A program made the position numbers and the translations under genes. The notes below the pieces were generated by a model. That model worked only from the letters and a program-made list of their open reading frames with translations, did no database searches and was not told the DNA's origin. DNA of 50,586 bases from a virus: positions 1 through 50,586 of the IMG/VR virus record IMGVR_UViG_3300009159_000094; one strand, written 5' to 3'. Within the stretch, counting starts at the first letter, position 1; the number at the start of each line of letters is the position of its first letter. Shown piece after piece: positions 8,421 through 17,058 of the stretch.

Positions 8421-9043
8421 TGGAATTATCAAAAGAACAATTAAAGCAACTGCTACCTAAGAATCCATATCTTGACCATTGGTATGATGCTTTGTCAAAA
8501 TTACTACCTGATTACGAAATCAATACACGCCAGCGTATAGCTGCATTTGTTGCACAATGTTCGCATGAATCTGGTGGTTTTACCGCACTAAAAGAAAATT
8601 TAAATTACAAAGCACAAACACTTCGTAAGATTTTTCCAAAGTATTTTCCTACGGATGCTCTTGCTAATGAATATGTAAACAAGCCTAATAAACAGGAAGC
8701 TATTGCTAACAAAGTTTATGCTAATCGCATGGGTAATGGCAATGAAGCCTCAGGTGATGGATACAAATATTGTGGTCGCGGGTTAATTCAATTAACCGGC
8801 AAAGAAAACTATTCATGGTTTGCAGCATCATTGCAAATTTCAGTTGAAGACGCTGCGGAATATTTACAAACATTTGAAGGTGCTGCACAATCTGCATGTT
8901 GGTTTTGGGAAACAAATAACCTGAATCAGTGGGCAGACAAAGGTGATATTGTCACTCTAACTAAACGTATTAATGGCGGTACCATTGGTATTGAGGACCG
9001 TATTAAACACTATGAACATGCGCTACATGTACTAGGAGCATAA
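8420..9043 (+). CDS. Endolysin, GH19 (chitinase class I-like) family
   Basis: A 207-residue protein matching the GH19 lysozyme fold used by many Gram-negative phages to cut peptidoglycan. It has the catalytic HESGGF motif (Glu50), a second acidic residue in LKENLNY (Glu59), and GRGLIQLTG (119-127) with a following NY. No signal peptide is visible, so release would depend on a holin. It follows the spanin pair directly, giving a compact lysis cassette. Length matches the family. Confidence 0.92.
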   Translation: MELSKEQLKQLLPKNPYLDHWYDALSKLLPDYEINTRQRIAAFVAQCSHESGGFTALKENLNYKAQTLRKIFPKYFPTDALANEYVNKPNKQEAIANKVYANRMGNGNEASGDGYKYCGRGLIQLTGKENYSWFAASLQISVEDAAEYLQTFEGAAQSACWFWETNNLNQWADKGDIVTLTKRINGGTIGIEDRIKHYEHALHVLGA

Positions 9044-9044
9044 T

Positions 9045-9350
9045 ATGTACGATGATAAAAAATTATTTAAACTGTTGGCTTTTTTGATTATTTTACCTCT
9101 AACTTTGGCCATATTTGGTGGAGATAAATTTCGTTATCCATGTCAAGACCCAGAAAATTGGGATAAAAAATTCTGTCAGAAACCAGCATGTGATGTGACC
9201 AGAAGTTGTCCGGAACATATTTTTAAAGGACAACACGACCCTAGATTAGGAATTCAAGATGATAAAACGATTAATAATAATTCTACAACGCCATTTTCCG
9301 TTTCTAAGCCAGATGCATGTAATGGACAAGGAGCAACCTGTGCAAAATAA
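9045..9350 (+). CDS. Small membrane-anchored Cys-rich protein
   Basis: A 101-residue protein with one N-terminal membrane segment (FKLLAFLIILPLTLAIFGG, about 8-26), then a Cys-rich hydrophilic part with six cysteines (PCQD, FCQK, ACD, SCPEH and two near the end) that would form disulfides in the periplasm. It lies one base after the endolysin and so belongs to the lysis region. It could be a lysis regulator or a superinfection-exclusion protein; I do not recognise a family. Confidence 0.6.
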   Translation: MYDDKKLFKLLAFLIILPLTLAIFGGDKFRYPCQDPENWDKKFCQKPACDVTRSCPEHIFKGQHDPRLGIQDDKTINNNSTTPFSVSKPDACNGQGATCAK

Positions 9351-9804
9351 TAATATTTTTATATATTCAGATGAACAATTAATGTCTCGTCTAAAATTCT
9401 TCATTGGTGTATGTCTAGCAACTACACTAACTGGTATCGTATTTGTTGTTCTATATTCAATTATTTTTGTTACACAACCATTGAATGCCATCAGTCCGAT
9501 TGACCAAAAATTCTTTGAATTAATCATTCCTATTGCTACATTCTTAACAGGTACTTTATCTGGTATTATGTTGTCTGGTGGTACAAAGGAAGAAAATGAA
9601 GCTAAGTTGACGGCAATGAAAATGGCTGGTGAAAATCAGGCGCAGGCTGCCAAAACCGTACAGTTTACACCACCTCCAGCACCTGTGCCTGCAGCAGTTT
9701 TTGTACCTCAAGCAACTACTGATTTTGGTTCATTTAATGCCGCACCTATCACAGGTTTTGGTGGTAAATTAGCACCACCTCCAGCACCACAGCCTGAAAA
9801 ATGA
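9340..9804 (+). CDS. Two-helix membrane protein with Pro-rich tail (GTG start)
   Basis: The preferred start is GTG at 9340: AAGGAG at 9328-9333 lies 6 nt upstream, and the upstream gene ends at 9350. An ATG at 9385 is the alternative. The protein (154 residues) has two membrane segments (RLKFFIGVCLATTLTGIVF and onward, then FFELIIPIATFLTGTLSGIM) and a C-terminal tail rich in Pro and Ala (PPPAPVPAA). This layout is common in T4-like environmental phages near lysis genes. It may be a holin or a lysis accessory protein; the sequence does not settle this. Confidence 0.65.
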   Translation: MQNNNIFIYSDEQLMSRLKFFIGVCLATTLTGIVFVVLYSIIFVTQPLNAISPIDQKFFELIIPIATFLTGTLSGIMLSGGTKEENEAKLTAMKMAGENQAQAAKTVQFTPPPAPVPAAVFVPQATTDFGSFNAAPITGFGGKLAPPPAPQPEK

Positions 9805-10034
9805 TGAACGGATTGTTGCAAGACGGTCATAATGGTTCTCTTAGTAGTAAGAGAGTCATTACTTTTCTTGCATTCATACTATGTGGCATATCTTTTATTG
9901 CTAATTTATTTTGGAACTTTAAAATAGAAGCTCACATGTATGATGGTATGATATACTTGACCATGGCAGGTCTTGGATTTACTGTAACAGAAAAATTTGC
10001 AACTATAAATAAAACAAACTCATCGGAGAAATAA
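9801..10034 (+). CDS. Small membrane protein, holin candidate
   Basis: A 77-residue protein with two hydrophobic segments (VITFLAFILCGISFIANLFW and MIYLTMAGLGFTVTEKFA), a charged turn between them and a polar C-terminus. The N-terminal GNSGSLSSKR-like stretch (here HNGSLSSKR) and the two-helix layout resemble class II holins. It lies in the lysis region and is coupled to its upstream neighbour by overlap. Of the membrane proteins in this run it is the best holin candidate. Confidence 0.55.
   Translation: MMNGLLQDGHNGSLSSKRVITFLAFILCGISFIANLFWNFKIEAHMYDGMIYLTMAGLGFTVTEKFATINKTNSSEK
10004..10011 (+). promoter_or_regulatory. Possible T4-type late promoter TATAAATA
   Basis: A perfect TATAAATA lies inside the 3' end of the holin-candidate gene, 24 nt before the next ATG at 10036. 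Several chance matches to this octamer are expected in 50 kb of AT-rich DNA, so support is positional only. Confidence 0.3.
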
Positions 10035-10035
10035 T

Positions 10036-10248
10036 ATGCCTACACTATTGCAAAAATACTCATATGTTGCTATGCACCTATTGGTTGTATTGTCTTTAGG
10101 TATTGCTACTTTTGCTATTGCAGAAGCAGAAACTCAAAAGTCTTGCGTGACTCAAAAAGATGCCAAAACAGGTAAAGAAAAAGAAGTATGCAAGACAATC
10201 AAGACTCACAAGAAACTGGAAGGAACAAAAGTTCCAGACAAAAAATAA
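10036..10248 (+). CDS. Small exported or membrane-anchored protein
   Basis: A 70-residue protein with an N-terminal hydrophobic segment (MHLLVVLSLGIATFAIAEA, about 13-31) that could be a signal peptide cleaved after AEA, then a Lys-rich tail with two cysteines. It is in the lysis/membrane cluster. Function unknown. A perfect TATAAATA lies just upstream. Confidence 0.55.
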   Translation: MPTLLQKYSYVAMHLLVVLSLGIATFAIAEAETQKSCVTQKDAKTGKEKEVCKTIKTHKKLEGTKVPDKK

Positions 10249-10685
10249 TGGCTGATACAAACGATTGTATTGAGATGAAGGTAGATGTAGGCATCTTGAA
10301 AGCTCAGGTTGCCTCGATTACTAATTTGTGTGACAAAATGGATAAGGTTATTGAAAAGTTAATAGATAACCATGACCGTATGGTTGAACAAATTTATACC
10401 GATATGGAAAAAAGAAAATCTGATACAATCGTTGATATTAAAGAGATGCATTCTCGCATCACCACTATTGACAGAAGCCTATCTGATAAGATAGAATTGA
10501 CGGAACGCCGTATTATGGAAGAAATTAAATCTCTCCGTGAAGATATTAGTGAACACAATAAAAGAGAAGATGGCGAATTGAAAAAACTTCTTGAATGGAA
10601 ATGGATGGTAGCTGGAGTTATAGTTGCCTTTGGTTGGATAATATCTAATATAAAAATTGAGGCAATCAGTAAACTTTTTGGTTGA
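10248..10685 (+). CDS. Coiled-coil protein with C-terminal membrane anchor (XhlA-like)
   Basis: A 145-residue protein starting MADTNDCIEMK, with the ATG overlapping the previous stop (TAATG); a longer frame reaches back to 10188 but would overlap the preceding gene. Most of the protein is a heptad-rich coiled coil (about residues 10-115). It ends with one membrane segment (WKWMVAGVIVAFGWIIS). This is the layout of hemolysin XhlA-type phage lysis accessory proteins. It closes the lysis/membrane run before the replication genes. Confidence 0.6.
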   Translation: MADTNDCIEMKVDVGILKAQVASITNLCDKMDKVIEKLIDNHDRMVEQIYTDMEKRKSDTIVDIKEMHSRITTIDRSLSDKIELTERRIMEEIKSLREDISEHNKREDGELKKLLEWKWMVAGVIVAFGWIISNIKIEAISKLFG

Positions 10686-10709
10686 CAATCCGTGAAAAAG
10701 GTATATAAT
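10682..10709 (+). promoter_or_regulatory. Sigma70-type promoter for primase, near-leaderless
   Basis: TTGACA (10682-10687), 16-nt spacer, TATAAT (10704-10709). The primase ATG at 10718 starts 9 nt after the -10 box, so the mRNA would start at or just before the start codon. No ribosome site fits in the transcript. Confidence 0.8.
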
Positions 10710-10717
10710 GATTGAAT

Positions 10718-11746
10718 ATGTCACTTCCTACAGACCTCAAATTCACACTTCTAATCTCGCCTAGATTCGAAAAGTTTCAGCGCAAGTCTGATTACCTCTT
10801 CAATGTGAGATGCCCCATCTGCGGAGACTCGCAGAAAAATAAAAATAAGATGCGTGGTTACATTTACCGCAAAGGTAATGACCTATTTTATCGCTGTCAC
10901 AATTGTGGCGCAGGAATGGGTATCGGTAATCTTCTCAAACACATGGATGGTTCTTTATACAGAGAATACATACTTGAGCGTTATAAAACTGGTGAAATCA
11001 ACACCAGCAATACAAAAACCCAACTGTTTGACATACCATCCCCCCGTTTCGGCAAAGTTGATATACCAACCTATGATAATGCTGAACGATGTGATAAACT
11101 ACCTGATGCACACTTCTGTAAAAAATACCTACGAAATCGCCAAATACCTGAGTGGGCATTTGAAAAACTATATTTCACGGCTAACTTCAAAAAGTTTTGT
11201 GATGAGGTCAATCCCACCCATGAAAAAGAAATCTCTCCTGATCCTAGGCTAATCATTCCATTCTATGATGAATACAATGCACTAATTGGTGTATCAGGTC
11301 GAGCATTGGTTGTAGCCGATTATAAGTTGCGTTATATCAAAATAAAAGCAAATGATAATGTGAAGAGGCTAATCTATGGAATGGATCGCATAGATAGTAC
11401 TCAAGCTGTGAAAATCGTTGAAGGTGAGATTGATTCATTGTTTCTAAGCAACGCTATTGCATCAGGAGATTCTAGTCTTATACTAACTGCTAATGCTATC
11501 ACAGCAAAAGAAAAAATATTAATTTTTGACAATGAACCTAGAAATAAAGAAATTGTCAAATTGATGAGTAATGCTATCCTAGATGGTCGTAACATTGTTA
11601 TTTGGCCTAATACGGTAGAAGGTAAGGATATTAATGAGATGGTAATGAACGGCTTTTCATGTGACGAAATTGAAAGTATTATAAGTAATAACACATTCAA
11701 AGGTCTTGCGGCTCAGACGAACTTTATTTTTTGGAAAAAAGTATAA
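10718..11746 (+). CDS. DNA primase, T4 gp61-like
   Basis: A 342-residue primase, the length of T4 gp61. The N-terminal zinc finger has CPIC (Cys32, Cys35) and CHNC (Cys60, Cys63). The TOPRIM core has IVEGEID (Glu235, Glu237), a second acidic motif IFDNEP (Asp271) and KDINEMV (Asp304). It would make RNA primers for lagging-strand synthesis with a phage helicase not in this window. A TTG at 10712 is an alternative start. A promoter overlaps the start, predicting a near-leaderless mRNA. Confidence 0.92.
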   Translation: MSLPTDLKFTLLISPRFEKFQRKSDYLFNVRCPICGDSQKNKNKMRGYIYRKGNDLFYRCHNCGAGMGIGNLLKHMDGSLYREYILERYKTGEINTSNTKTQLFDIPSPRFGKVDIPTYDNAERCDKLPDAHFCKKYLRNRQIPEWAFEKLYFTANFKKFCDEVNPTHEKEISPDPRLIIPFYDEYNALIGVSGRALVVADYKLRYIKIKANDNVKRLIYGMDRIDSTQAVKIVEGEIDSLFLSNAIASGDSSLILTANAITAKEKILIFDNEPRNKEIVKLMSNAILDGRNIVIWPNTVEGKDINEMVMNGFSCDEIESIISNNTFKGLAAQTNFIFWKKV

Positions 11747-11747
11747 A

Positions 11748-12419
11748 ATGAAAGTAAAATTGATTAGTTCTAGCAAATCTTCAAGAGAGATGCAGAGTGG
11801 GGGAATGTATGATGTTCAAGACCTTATTGCGTTTTGTGCAAGAGTTTCAAACCCAAGCAACCAATTCAACACAGAGACTGCTGAGAAGCTGATTCGCTAT
11901 TTGATTAAGCACCAGCATTGGTCACCACTTGAAATGGTTTCAGCATGTTTGGAGATTGAAACCACCAGAGATATTGCAAGACAAATTCTCCGTCACCGTT
12001 CTTTTAGTTTCCAAGAGTTTAGCCAACGATATGCAGATCCAACTAAAGATTTGGATTTTGTTATTCGTGAGGCTAGGCTACAGGACACAAAGAACAGACA
12101 GAATAGTATTGTGACTGATGATGTAGAGTTGCAAGTATGGTGGAATGCCAAACAACAATTCATCATTAATTATGTGAAAGAAGCCTATGCTGAGGCAATT
12201 GCCAAAGGTATGGCTAAAGAACAAGCAAGAGCAATTTTACCAGAAGGTAATACTGTATCTCGCCTATACATGAATGGAACACTGCGTAGTTGGATCCATT
12301 TCATTGAGTTGCGTAGTGCTAATGAAACACAACAAGAACACAGAGAAGTTGCACGTGAGTGTGCAAGAGTCATTGCAGAGATTTTTCCAATGGCAGATGA
12401 ATTCGTAAAAAAACAATAA
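11748..12419 (+). CDS. thyX: Flavin-dependent thymidylate synthase
   Basis: A 223-residue ThyX: makes dTMP from dUMP using methylene-tetrahydrofolate and FAD. The signature RHRSFSFQEFSQRY (82-95) matches the ThyX motif RHRxxSxxxxSxRY exactly. A C-terminal HFIELR segment with downstream Gln/His-rich residues fits the substrate site. It lies between primase and nrdA, one base after the primase stop, in a dNTP-supply operon. Length is normal. Confidence 0.95.
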   Translation: MKVKLISSSKSSREMQSGGMYDVQDLIAFCARVSNPSNQFNTETAEKLIRYLIKHQHWSPLEMVSACLEIETTRDIARQILRHRSFSFQEFSQRYADPTKDLDFVIREARLQDTKNRQNSIVTDDVELQVWWNAKQQFIINYVKEAYAEAIAKGMAKEQARAILPEGNTVSRLYMNGTLRSWIHFIELRSANETQQEHREVARECARVIAEIFPMADEFVKKQ

Positions 12420-12431
12420 ACTGGAGTTAAA

Positions 12432-14246
12432 ATGGAAAATATCGTACACGGTATTAAGGTAGACTATTCGCGTGATAATTTATTTGATGAACTAGGTAAA
12501 ATGCGTTTAAAAGAAAGTTACATGAAAGATGACGAAGTATCACCGCAAGAAAGATTTGCTTTCGTTTCTAAAACCTTCGGGAGCAATCAAGAACATTCTC
12601 AACGTTTATATGAGTATTCTTCTAAGCATTGGCTCAGCTATTCTACTCCCATTCTTTCTTTTGGTCGTAGCAAGCGGGGCTTACCTATTTCTTGCTTTCT
12701 ACCATATCTCCACGATAGTGCAGAAGGTTTGGTCAATTGCCTTTCAGAGGTAAATTGGCTAAGTATGTTAGGAGGAGGAATTGGAATTGGACTTGGTATT
12801 CGATCTGCTGACGATAAGTCTACTGGTATTATGCCTCATCTTCGGACATATGATGCATCAAGCCTCGCATACCGTCAAGGTCGTACTCGCCGTGGTTCTT
12901 ATGCCGCTTATCTTGATATTAGTCATCCAGACATACCTATCTTTTTGGAGATGAGAAAGCCAACTGGTGATCCAAACATGAGGGCGATGAATTTACATCA
13001 TGGAATTAATATTACTGATGATTTCATGCAATTGATTGAAAAGTCTATGATAGACCCGATGGCTGATGATACGTGGCAATTCAAAGACCCGCATGATGGT
13101 GAAGTTCGTGATACATGTTCAGCACGTGATCTATGGCAACAGATACTTGAAATGCGAATGCATACAGGTGAACCGTACATCCACTTTATTGATACTAGCA
13201 ATCGAATGATGCCACAGTATCAAAAAGATTTGGGTCTAAAAATTAATCAATCTAATTTGTGCAGTGAAATTATTCTACCTACTAACAAAGACCGTACTGC
13301 AGTGTGTTGTTTATCCTCGGTTAATTTAGAATACTATGATGAATGGAAAAATGACCCGTTGTTTCTACGTGACATTGCAGAAATGTTGGACAATGTATTG
13401 CAATATTTTATTGACCATGCAGAAGATAATATTTCTAGAGCAAAATTCAGCGCAACACAAGAACGTAGTATCGGCATTGGTGCATTAGGTTTTCATGCTG
13501 CATTACAAAAAAGAGGTATTGCATTTGAAGGTGTTATGGCTAAAGTCACTAACAATCAAATGTTCAAACATATTAGAGCTAAACTAAATGAAGCTAATTT
13601 AGAGTTGGGGGCTGAAAGAGGTTCTCCAGCAGATTGCATAGGCACAGGATTACGTTTTGCTCATGTTATGGCTATTGCTCCCAATGCATCGTCCTCAATC
13701 ATTATGGGCAATACCAGTCCATCCATTGAACCTTATCGTGCCAATGCTTATCGTCAAGATACTCTTTCGGGTGCTCACTTAAACAAGAACAAGTGGTTTG
13801 ATAAGGTTATCATTAAATACTTACAACAAGGCAATCCAGAGCAGGCTTGTGATCAAGCAGAAGTGGATAAAATTTGGTCTTCCATTATTGCCAATGATGG
13901 TAGTGTTCAGCACCTGGATTGGGTGGATGATTGGACAAAGGATGTATTTAAAACGGCAATGGAAATTGACCAGCGTTGGATAATTGAACATGCGGCAGAT
14001 CGTCAACAATATGTTGACCAAGCACAGTCATTGAATGTATTTTTCCGTCCTGATGCTAACATTAAATATCTACATGCAGTTCATTTTCTTGCATGGAAAA
14101 AAGGTTTAAAAACATTATACTATTGCCGCTCTGAAAAGTTAGCTAAGGCTGACAAGGTATCTAAACGGATTGAGCGTGAAGTTATAAGAGAACTAGATAT
14201 GTCATTGATTGTTCAGGGTAACGAATGTTTGGCTTGCGAAGGTTAA
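12432..14246 (+). CDS. nrdA: Ribonucleoside-diphosphate reductase, large subunit (class I)
   Basis: A 604-residue R1 subunit lacking the N-terminal ATP cone, so probably without dATP allosteric activity control. Active-site NLCSE (275-279) gives the catalytic cysteine and Glu; redox cysteines are Cys88 (ISCF) and Cys292/293 (VCCLSSVNL). The paired tyrosines of the radical path are in LYYCRS. The tail CLACEG carries the C-terminal shuttle cysteines. Ribosome site TGGAG precedes the ATG. It pairs with nrdB at 15481, separated by two genes. Confidence 0.95.
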   Translation: MENIVHGIKVDYSRDNLFDELGKMRLKESYMKDDEVSPQERFAFVSKTFGSNQEHSQRLYEYSSKHWLSYSTPILSFGRSKRGLPISCFLPYLHDSAEGLVNCLSEVNWLSMLGGGIGIGLGIRSADDKSTGIMPHLRTYDASSLAYRQGRTRRGSYAAYLDISHPDIPIFLEMRKPTGDPNMRAMNLHHGINITDDFMQLIEKSMIDPMADDTWQFKDPHDGEVRDTCSARDLWQQILEMRMHTGEPYIHFIDTSNRMMPQYQKDLGLKINQSNLCSEIILPTNKDRTAVCCLSSVNLEYYDEWKNDPLFLRDIAEMLDNVLQYFIDHAEDNISRAKFSATQERSIGIGALGFHAALQKRGIAFEGVMAKVTNNQMFKHIRAKLNEANLELGAERGSPADCIGTGLRFAHVMAIAPNASSSIIMGNTSPSIEPYRANAYRQDTLSGAHLNKNKWFDKVIIKYLQQGNPEQACDQAEVDKIWSSIIANDGSVQHLDWVDDWTKDVFKTAMEIDQRWIIEHAADRQQYVDQAQSLNVFFRPDANIKYLHAVHFLAWKKGLKTLYYCRSEKLAKADKVSKRIEREVIRELDMSLIVQGNECLACEG

Positions 14247-14377
14247 TGGAAAAAAATATCAAAGCAAGAATCTCATAAACCATATGTTTGGTGGATTATG
14301 CGTATAATTGAAATGATAACGTGTTTACATATCATAGCAGGTGTTTGGAGACATTGGTAAAAAATTTAAGAAATAAA

Positions 14378-15034
14378 ATGAAAACTATAGCACTATTCCA
14401 AGACGATAGAAATAAAGAATCAATATCTTGTGGGGATGGTGTGATTGAAGCACTATCTTCACATTATAATATCAAAATATTTAAAAAAGAAGAATGTACA
14501 TTGGAAACATTTGAGAATGTTGATATGCTGGTATTTCCAGGAGGTGTTGGTGATGCTGATGATTATTTTCATATGTTTCCCAGAAAAAGAGCAAATGCAA
14601 TAGTTGAATTTATTGAAAAAGGTGGTGCATATCTTGGCATATGCGTGGGTGCTTATTGGGCTGGTCCAGATTATTTTGATATACTAAAAGGTGCTGAACC
14701 TGTACAATATATAAAAAGACCAACCGCAGACATTACGAGAAGTTTTAATATTGCGGCTCATTGTATATGGGAAGGAGAAGAAGAACAAATATTCTTTCGT
14801 GATGGTTGTACATTTGTAGGAGACCTTAGTCATTCAGAAATAGTAAGCACATATTTTAATAGAGAACCAATGTGTATTGTTCAAGGTAAGATTGGTGTGA
14901 TGGGTGCATGTTTAGATTCGTTAGAGTGGTGGTATGATAACAAAAAATTAAAACAATACTGGCATGAAGGTAGGCACCACAAATTGCTTTTAGATTTTGT
15001 AGACAAATTAATTAATTATAAAGAAAGTAGATAA
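14378..15034 (+). CDS. Class I glutamine amidotransferase-like (BPL_N-type) protein
   Basis: A 218-residue protein beginning MKTIALFQDD; an upstream in-frame ATG at 14321 gives an unlikely N-terminus. It has the nucleophile-elbow motif GAYLGICVGAYWAG with the candidate Cys, after a FPGG strand-turn. This matches the amidotransferase-like domain named for the N-terminus of biotin-protein ligase. No ligase domain follows. It lies between the two RNR subunits. The real reaction is unknown; an N-glycosidase or amidase role cannot be excluded. The 131 bases before it hold no convincing gene. Confidence 0.65.
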   Translation: MKTIALFQDDRNKESISCGDGVIEALSSHYNIKIFKKEECTLETFENVDMLVFPGGVGDADDYFHMFPRKRANAIVEFIEKGGAYLGICVGAYWAGPDYFDILKGAEPVQYIKRPTADITRSFNIAAHCIWEGEEEQIFFRDGCTFVGDLSHSEIVSTYFNREPMCIVQGKIGVMGACLDSLEWWYDNKKLKQYWHEGRHHKLLLDFVDKLINYKESR

Positions 15035-15038
15035 AGAA

Positions 15039-15479
15039 ATGGAAAAAATAATAACAACAATCCTATTGGCACTGTGTATCGCACCAGTATTTGCCCAAAA
15101 AGAAAAAAGTGGTGTAACTTATGATGTGGTATTGACAAGGGTTATAGATGGTGATACCGTAGCGTTTCAAGCCAGCTGGTTACCTGATCCATTGAAGAAG
15201 GAACTAAGCCTTCGTGTCTTTGGTGTTGACACTCCAGAAAAAGGATTCCGTGCAAAATGTCCAAGTGAAGATGCCCGCGGTCAAGCTGCATCCACTTTCA
15301 CTAAAGCACAAATTAATGCATCACAGAAAAAACAGATTATCTTAATGGATTGGGACAAGTATGGTGGACGAGTATTGGGTGACTTGATACTTGATGGTAA
15401 GAGTTTAAGACAAATGTTAATAGCAAATGGTTTTGCCCGTGAATATTACGGTGAAGCCAAAACTTCATGGTGCGAATAA
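15039..15479 (+). CDS. Secreted staphylococcal-nuclease-like protein
   Basis: A 146-residue protein with a clean signal peptide (MEKIITTILLALCIAPVFA, then QKEK). The thermonuclease core follows: VIDGDTVAF (metal-binding Asp), LRVFGVDTPE (second Asp and catalytic-side Glu) and KYGGRVLGDL (Arg). Two cysteines near the core and one near the end could form a disulfide. Export to the periplasm is unusual in a dNTP operon; it may degrade incoming DNA of competing phages or host-derived DNA outside the cytoplasm. The stop is one base before nrdB. Confidence 0.85.
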   Translation: MEKIITTILLALCIAPVFAQKEKSGVTYDVVLTRVIDGDTVAFQASWLPDPLKKELSLRVFGVDTPEKGFRAKCPSEDARGQAASTFTKAQINASQKKQIILMDWDKYGGRVLGDLILDGKSLRQMLIANGFAREYYGEAKTSWCE

Positions 15480-15480
15480 A

Positions 15481-16473
15481 ATGATTAAAAAAATAGCTTC
15501 TAAATTAACCGATGATAGAGATGCATTTAAGCCTTTCAATTATCCATGGGCATATGATGCATGGTTAAAACATGAACAAAGTCATTGGTTACACACTGAA
15601 GTGCCGATGCTTGAAGACGTTAAAGATTGGAAGAAACGCCTAACCGTTGAAGAGAAACAATTCTTAACTCATATCTTCCGCTTCTTTACTCAAGGTGATA
15701 TTGATGTGGCTGGTGGTTATGTTAACAACTATCTGCCATACTTTCCACAACCTGAAGTTAGAATGATGTTGTTAGGTTTTGCCGCTAGAGAAGCCTTGCA
15801 TGTAGCCGCATATTCTCACTTGATTGAAACTCTTGGCTTGCCTGAGACCATGTACAATGAGTTCTTAGCCTATCAAGAAATGAAAGACAAACATGACTAT
15901 GTAATGGACCTATCAAATAAGAATAGCACCAAAGAGAATACAGCACGACATATTGCTGTGTTTAGTGCATTCACTGAAGGTATGCAGTTGTTTTCATCAT
16001 TCATTATGTTGTTAAACTTCCCACGCCATGGCAAGATGAAAGGTATGGGTCAGATTGTTACATGGTCTATCGTTGATGAAACGATGCACGCCGAGAATAT
16101 GATGAAGTTGTTTAAAACTTACATCAATGAAAATCAGGAAATATGGACTGATGATTTGAAGAGTTCAATTTACACTATTGCTGAGAAAATGGTAGCACTT
16201 GAAGATAAATTTATTGATCTAGCATTTGGTATCAATGAAGGTGAAAACCTAACAAAAGAGGACGTGAAAAAATATATTCGGTATATTGCAGATCGTAGGC
16301 TGATTGGTTTGGGCATGAAGGGCATTTTTAAAGTCAAACGTAATCCATTGCCATGGGTTGAAGAAATGATTAATGCACCGACACACACAAACTTTTTTGA
16401 GAACCGAGCTACAGATTATGCAAAAGGTGCATTGTCTGGCACATGGGGTGATGTTTGGGGTAAAGCTGCATAA
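15481..16473 (+). CDS. nrdB: Ribonucleoside-diphosphate reductase, small subunit (class I)
   Basis: A 330-residue R2 subunit. Metal ligands: Asp73 or Asp75 in QGDIDV, Glu104 and His107 in REALH, Glu166 in FTEGMQ, Glu200 and His203 in DETMH. The radical tyrosine is Tyr111, in the E-xx-H-xxx-Y spacing of class Ia R2. The ATG at 15481 follows the nuclease stop directly; a longer frame from 15427 would overlap the nuclease. It works with NrdA to make deoxynucleotides. Confidence 0.95.
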   Translation: MIKKIASKLTDDRDAFKPFNYPWAYDAWLKHEQSHWLHTEVPMLEDVKDWKKRLTVEEKQFLTHIFRFFTQGDIDVAGGYVNNYLPYFPQPEVRMMLLGFAAREALHVAAYSHLIETLGLPETMYNEFLAYQEMKDKHDYVMDLSNKNSTKENTARHIAVFSAFTEGMQLFSSFIMLLNFPRHGKMKGMGQIVTWSIVDETMHAENMMKLFKTYINENQEIWTDDLKSSIYTIAEKMVALEDKFIDLAFGINEGENLTKEDVKKYIRYIADRRLIGLGMKGIFKVKRNPLPWVEEMINAPTHTNFFENRATDYAKGALSGTWGDVWGKAA

Positions 16474-16494
16474 CGGCAAACATCCAATATTCTA

Positions 16495-16523
16495 TTGACA
16501 TTTGACAGAAAGAGAGCTATAAT
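16495..16523 (+). promoter_or_regulatory. Sigma70-type promoter
   Basis: TTGACA (16495-16500), 17-nt spacer, TATAAT (16518-16523), directly after nrdB. It would start a transcript about 20 nt before the small membrane protein at 16551. A second TTGACA lies at 16502. Confidence 0.8.
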
Positions 16524-16550
16524 AAGTTCTCTTTCTTATTGGAACATACC

Positions 16551-16739
16551 ATGATTAAAATTACATTTATTTTCTTATTGATTCTTTTTGCCGTAGTATT
16601 CAGCCCACTCATATCAATTTGGTCATTGAATACAATATTCACAACAAATATTGCATATACCTTTGAAACTTGGGCAGCTACAGTTTGGTTGACTATATTA
16701 ATTTTTGGTCGAATTAGCATGAAAACCAATGAAAAGTAA
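16551..16739 (+). CDS. Small membrane protein conserved in phages
   Basis: A 62-residue protein with two hydrophobic segments (IKITFIFLLILFAVVFSPL and TWAATVWLTILIFG). The pattern SLNTIF...YTFETW recurs in small membrane proteins of other environmental myoviruses. The ATG at 16551 is preferred over an upstream TTG at 16539. It begins the early-type gene run behind a strong promoter. Function unknown. Confidence 0.6.
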   Translation: MIKITFIFLLILFAVVFSPLISIWSLNTIFTTNIAYTFETWAATVWLTILIFGRISMKTNEK

Positions 16740-17007
16740 AAAACTAACAGAATTAGCCAAACAAGCAGGCTTTGTTTTCTGGGAAGAAGATGAAGGTGCA
16801 CCTTGGCATGACGAGACTGATATCGATTGGTCTAGCGACTATACCAAAGAGTTTGAACGATTATATGGTATCATCTTGCTTGAAATATTAAAAACAATCG
16901 ATGAGACAAATGTAAATTCCGTAGCATTTACATCATATGATGTTGACGTATGCAAGTATGTCAAGAATTTGATACGTAAGAACGTTGCTCAAAAATTTGG
17001 AGAATAA
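16729..17007 (+). CDS. Small phage protein, related to a local paralogous family
   Basis: A 92-residue protein. The start KKLTELAKQAGFVFW resembles the N-termini of two downstream proteins (25329 and 25908: RIKQLAEQ, IQKLAEQAG). The C-terminus lacks their LIVKEC motif. It overlaps the preceding gene by 11 bases. Function unknown. Confidence 0.55.
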   Translation: MKSKKLTELAKQAGFVFWEEDEGAPWHDETDIDWSSDYTKEFERLYGIILLEILKTIDETNVNSVAFTSYDVDVCKYVKNLIRKNVAQKFGE

Positions 17008-17058
17008 CAATGAGAATAATTGATTTAATCCATTCATTTAACACAAAGGAAAATTAAA

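Noticed and set aside
14246-14377. Short frames after nrdA, including in-frame continuation past the nrdA stop
   Set aside because: All are under about 45 codons with no ribosome site. nrdA already ends with its redox Cys tail, so read-through is not needed.
17010-17057. 15-codon frame before the 56-residue gene
   Set aside because: Too short to support; it probably only overlaps the ribosome site of the next gene.
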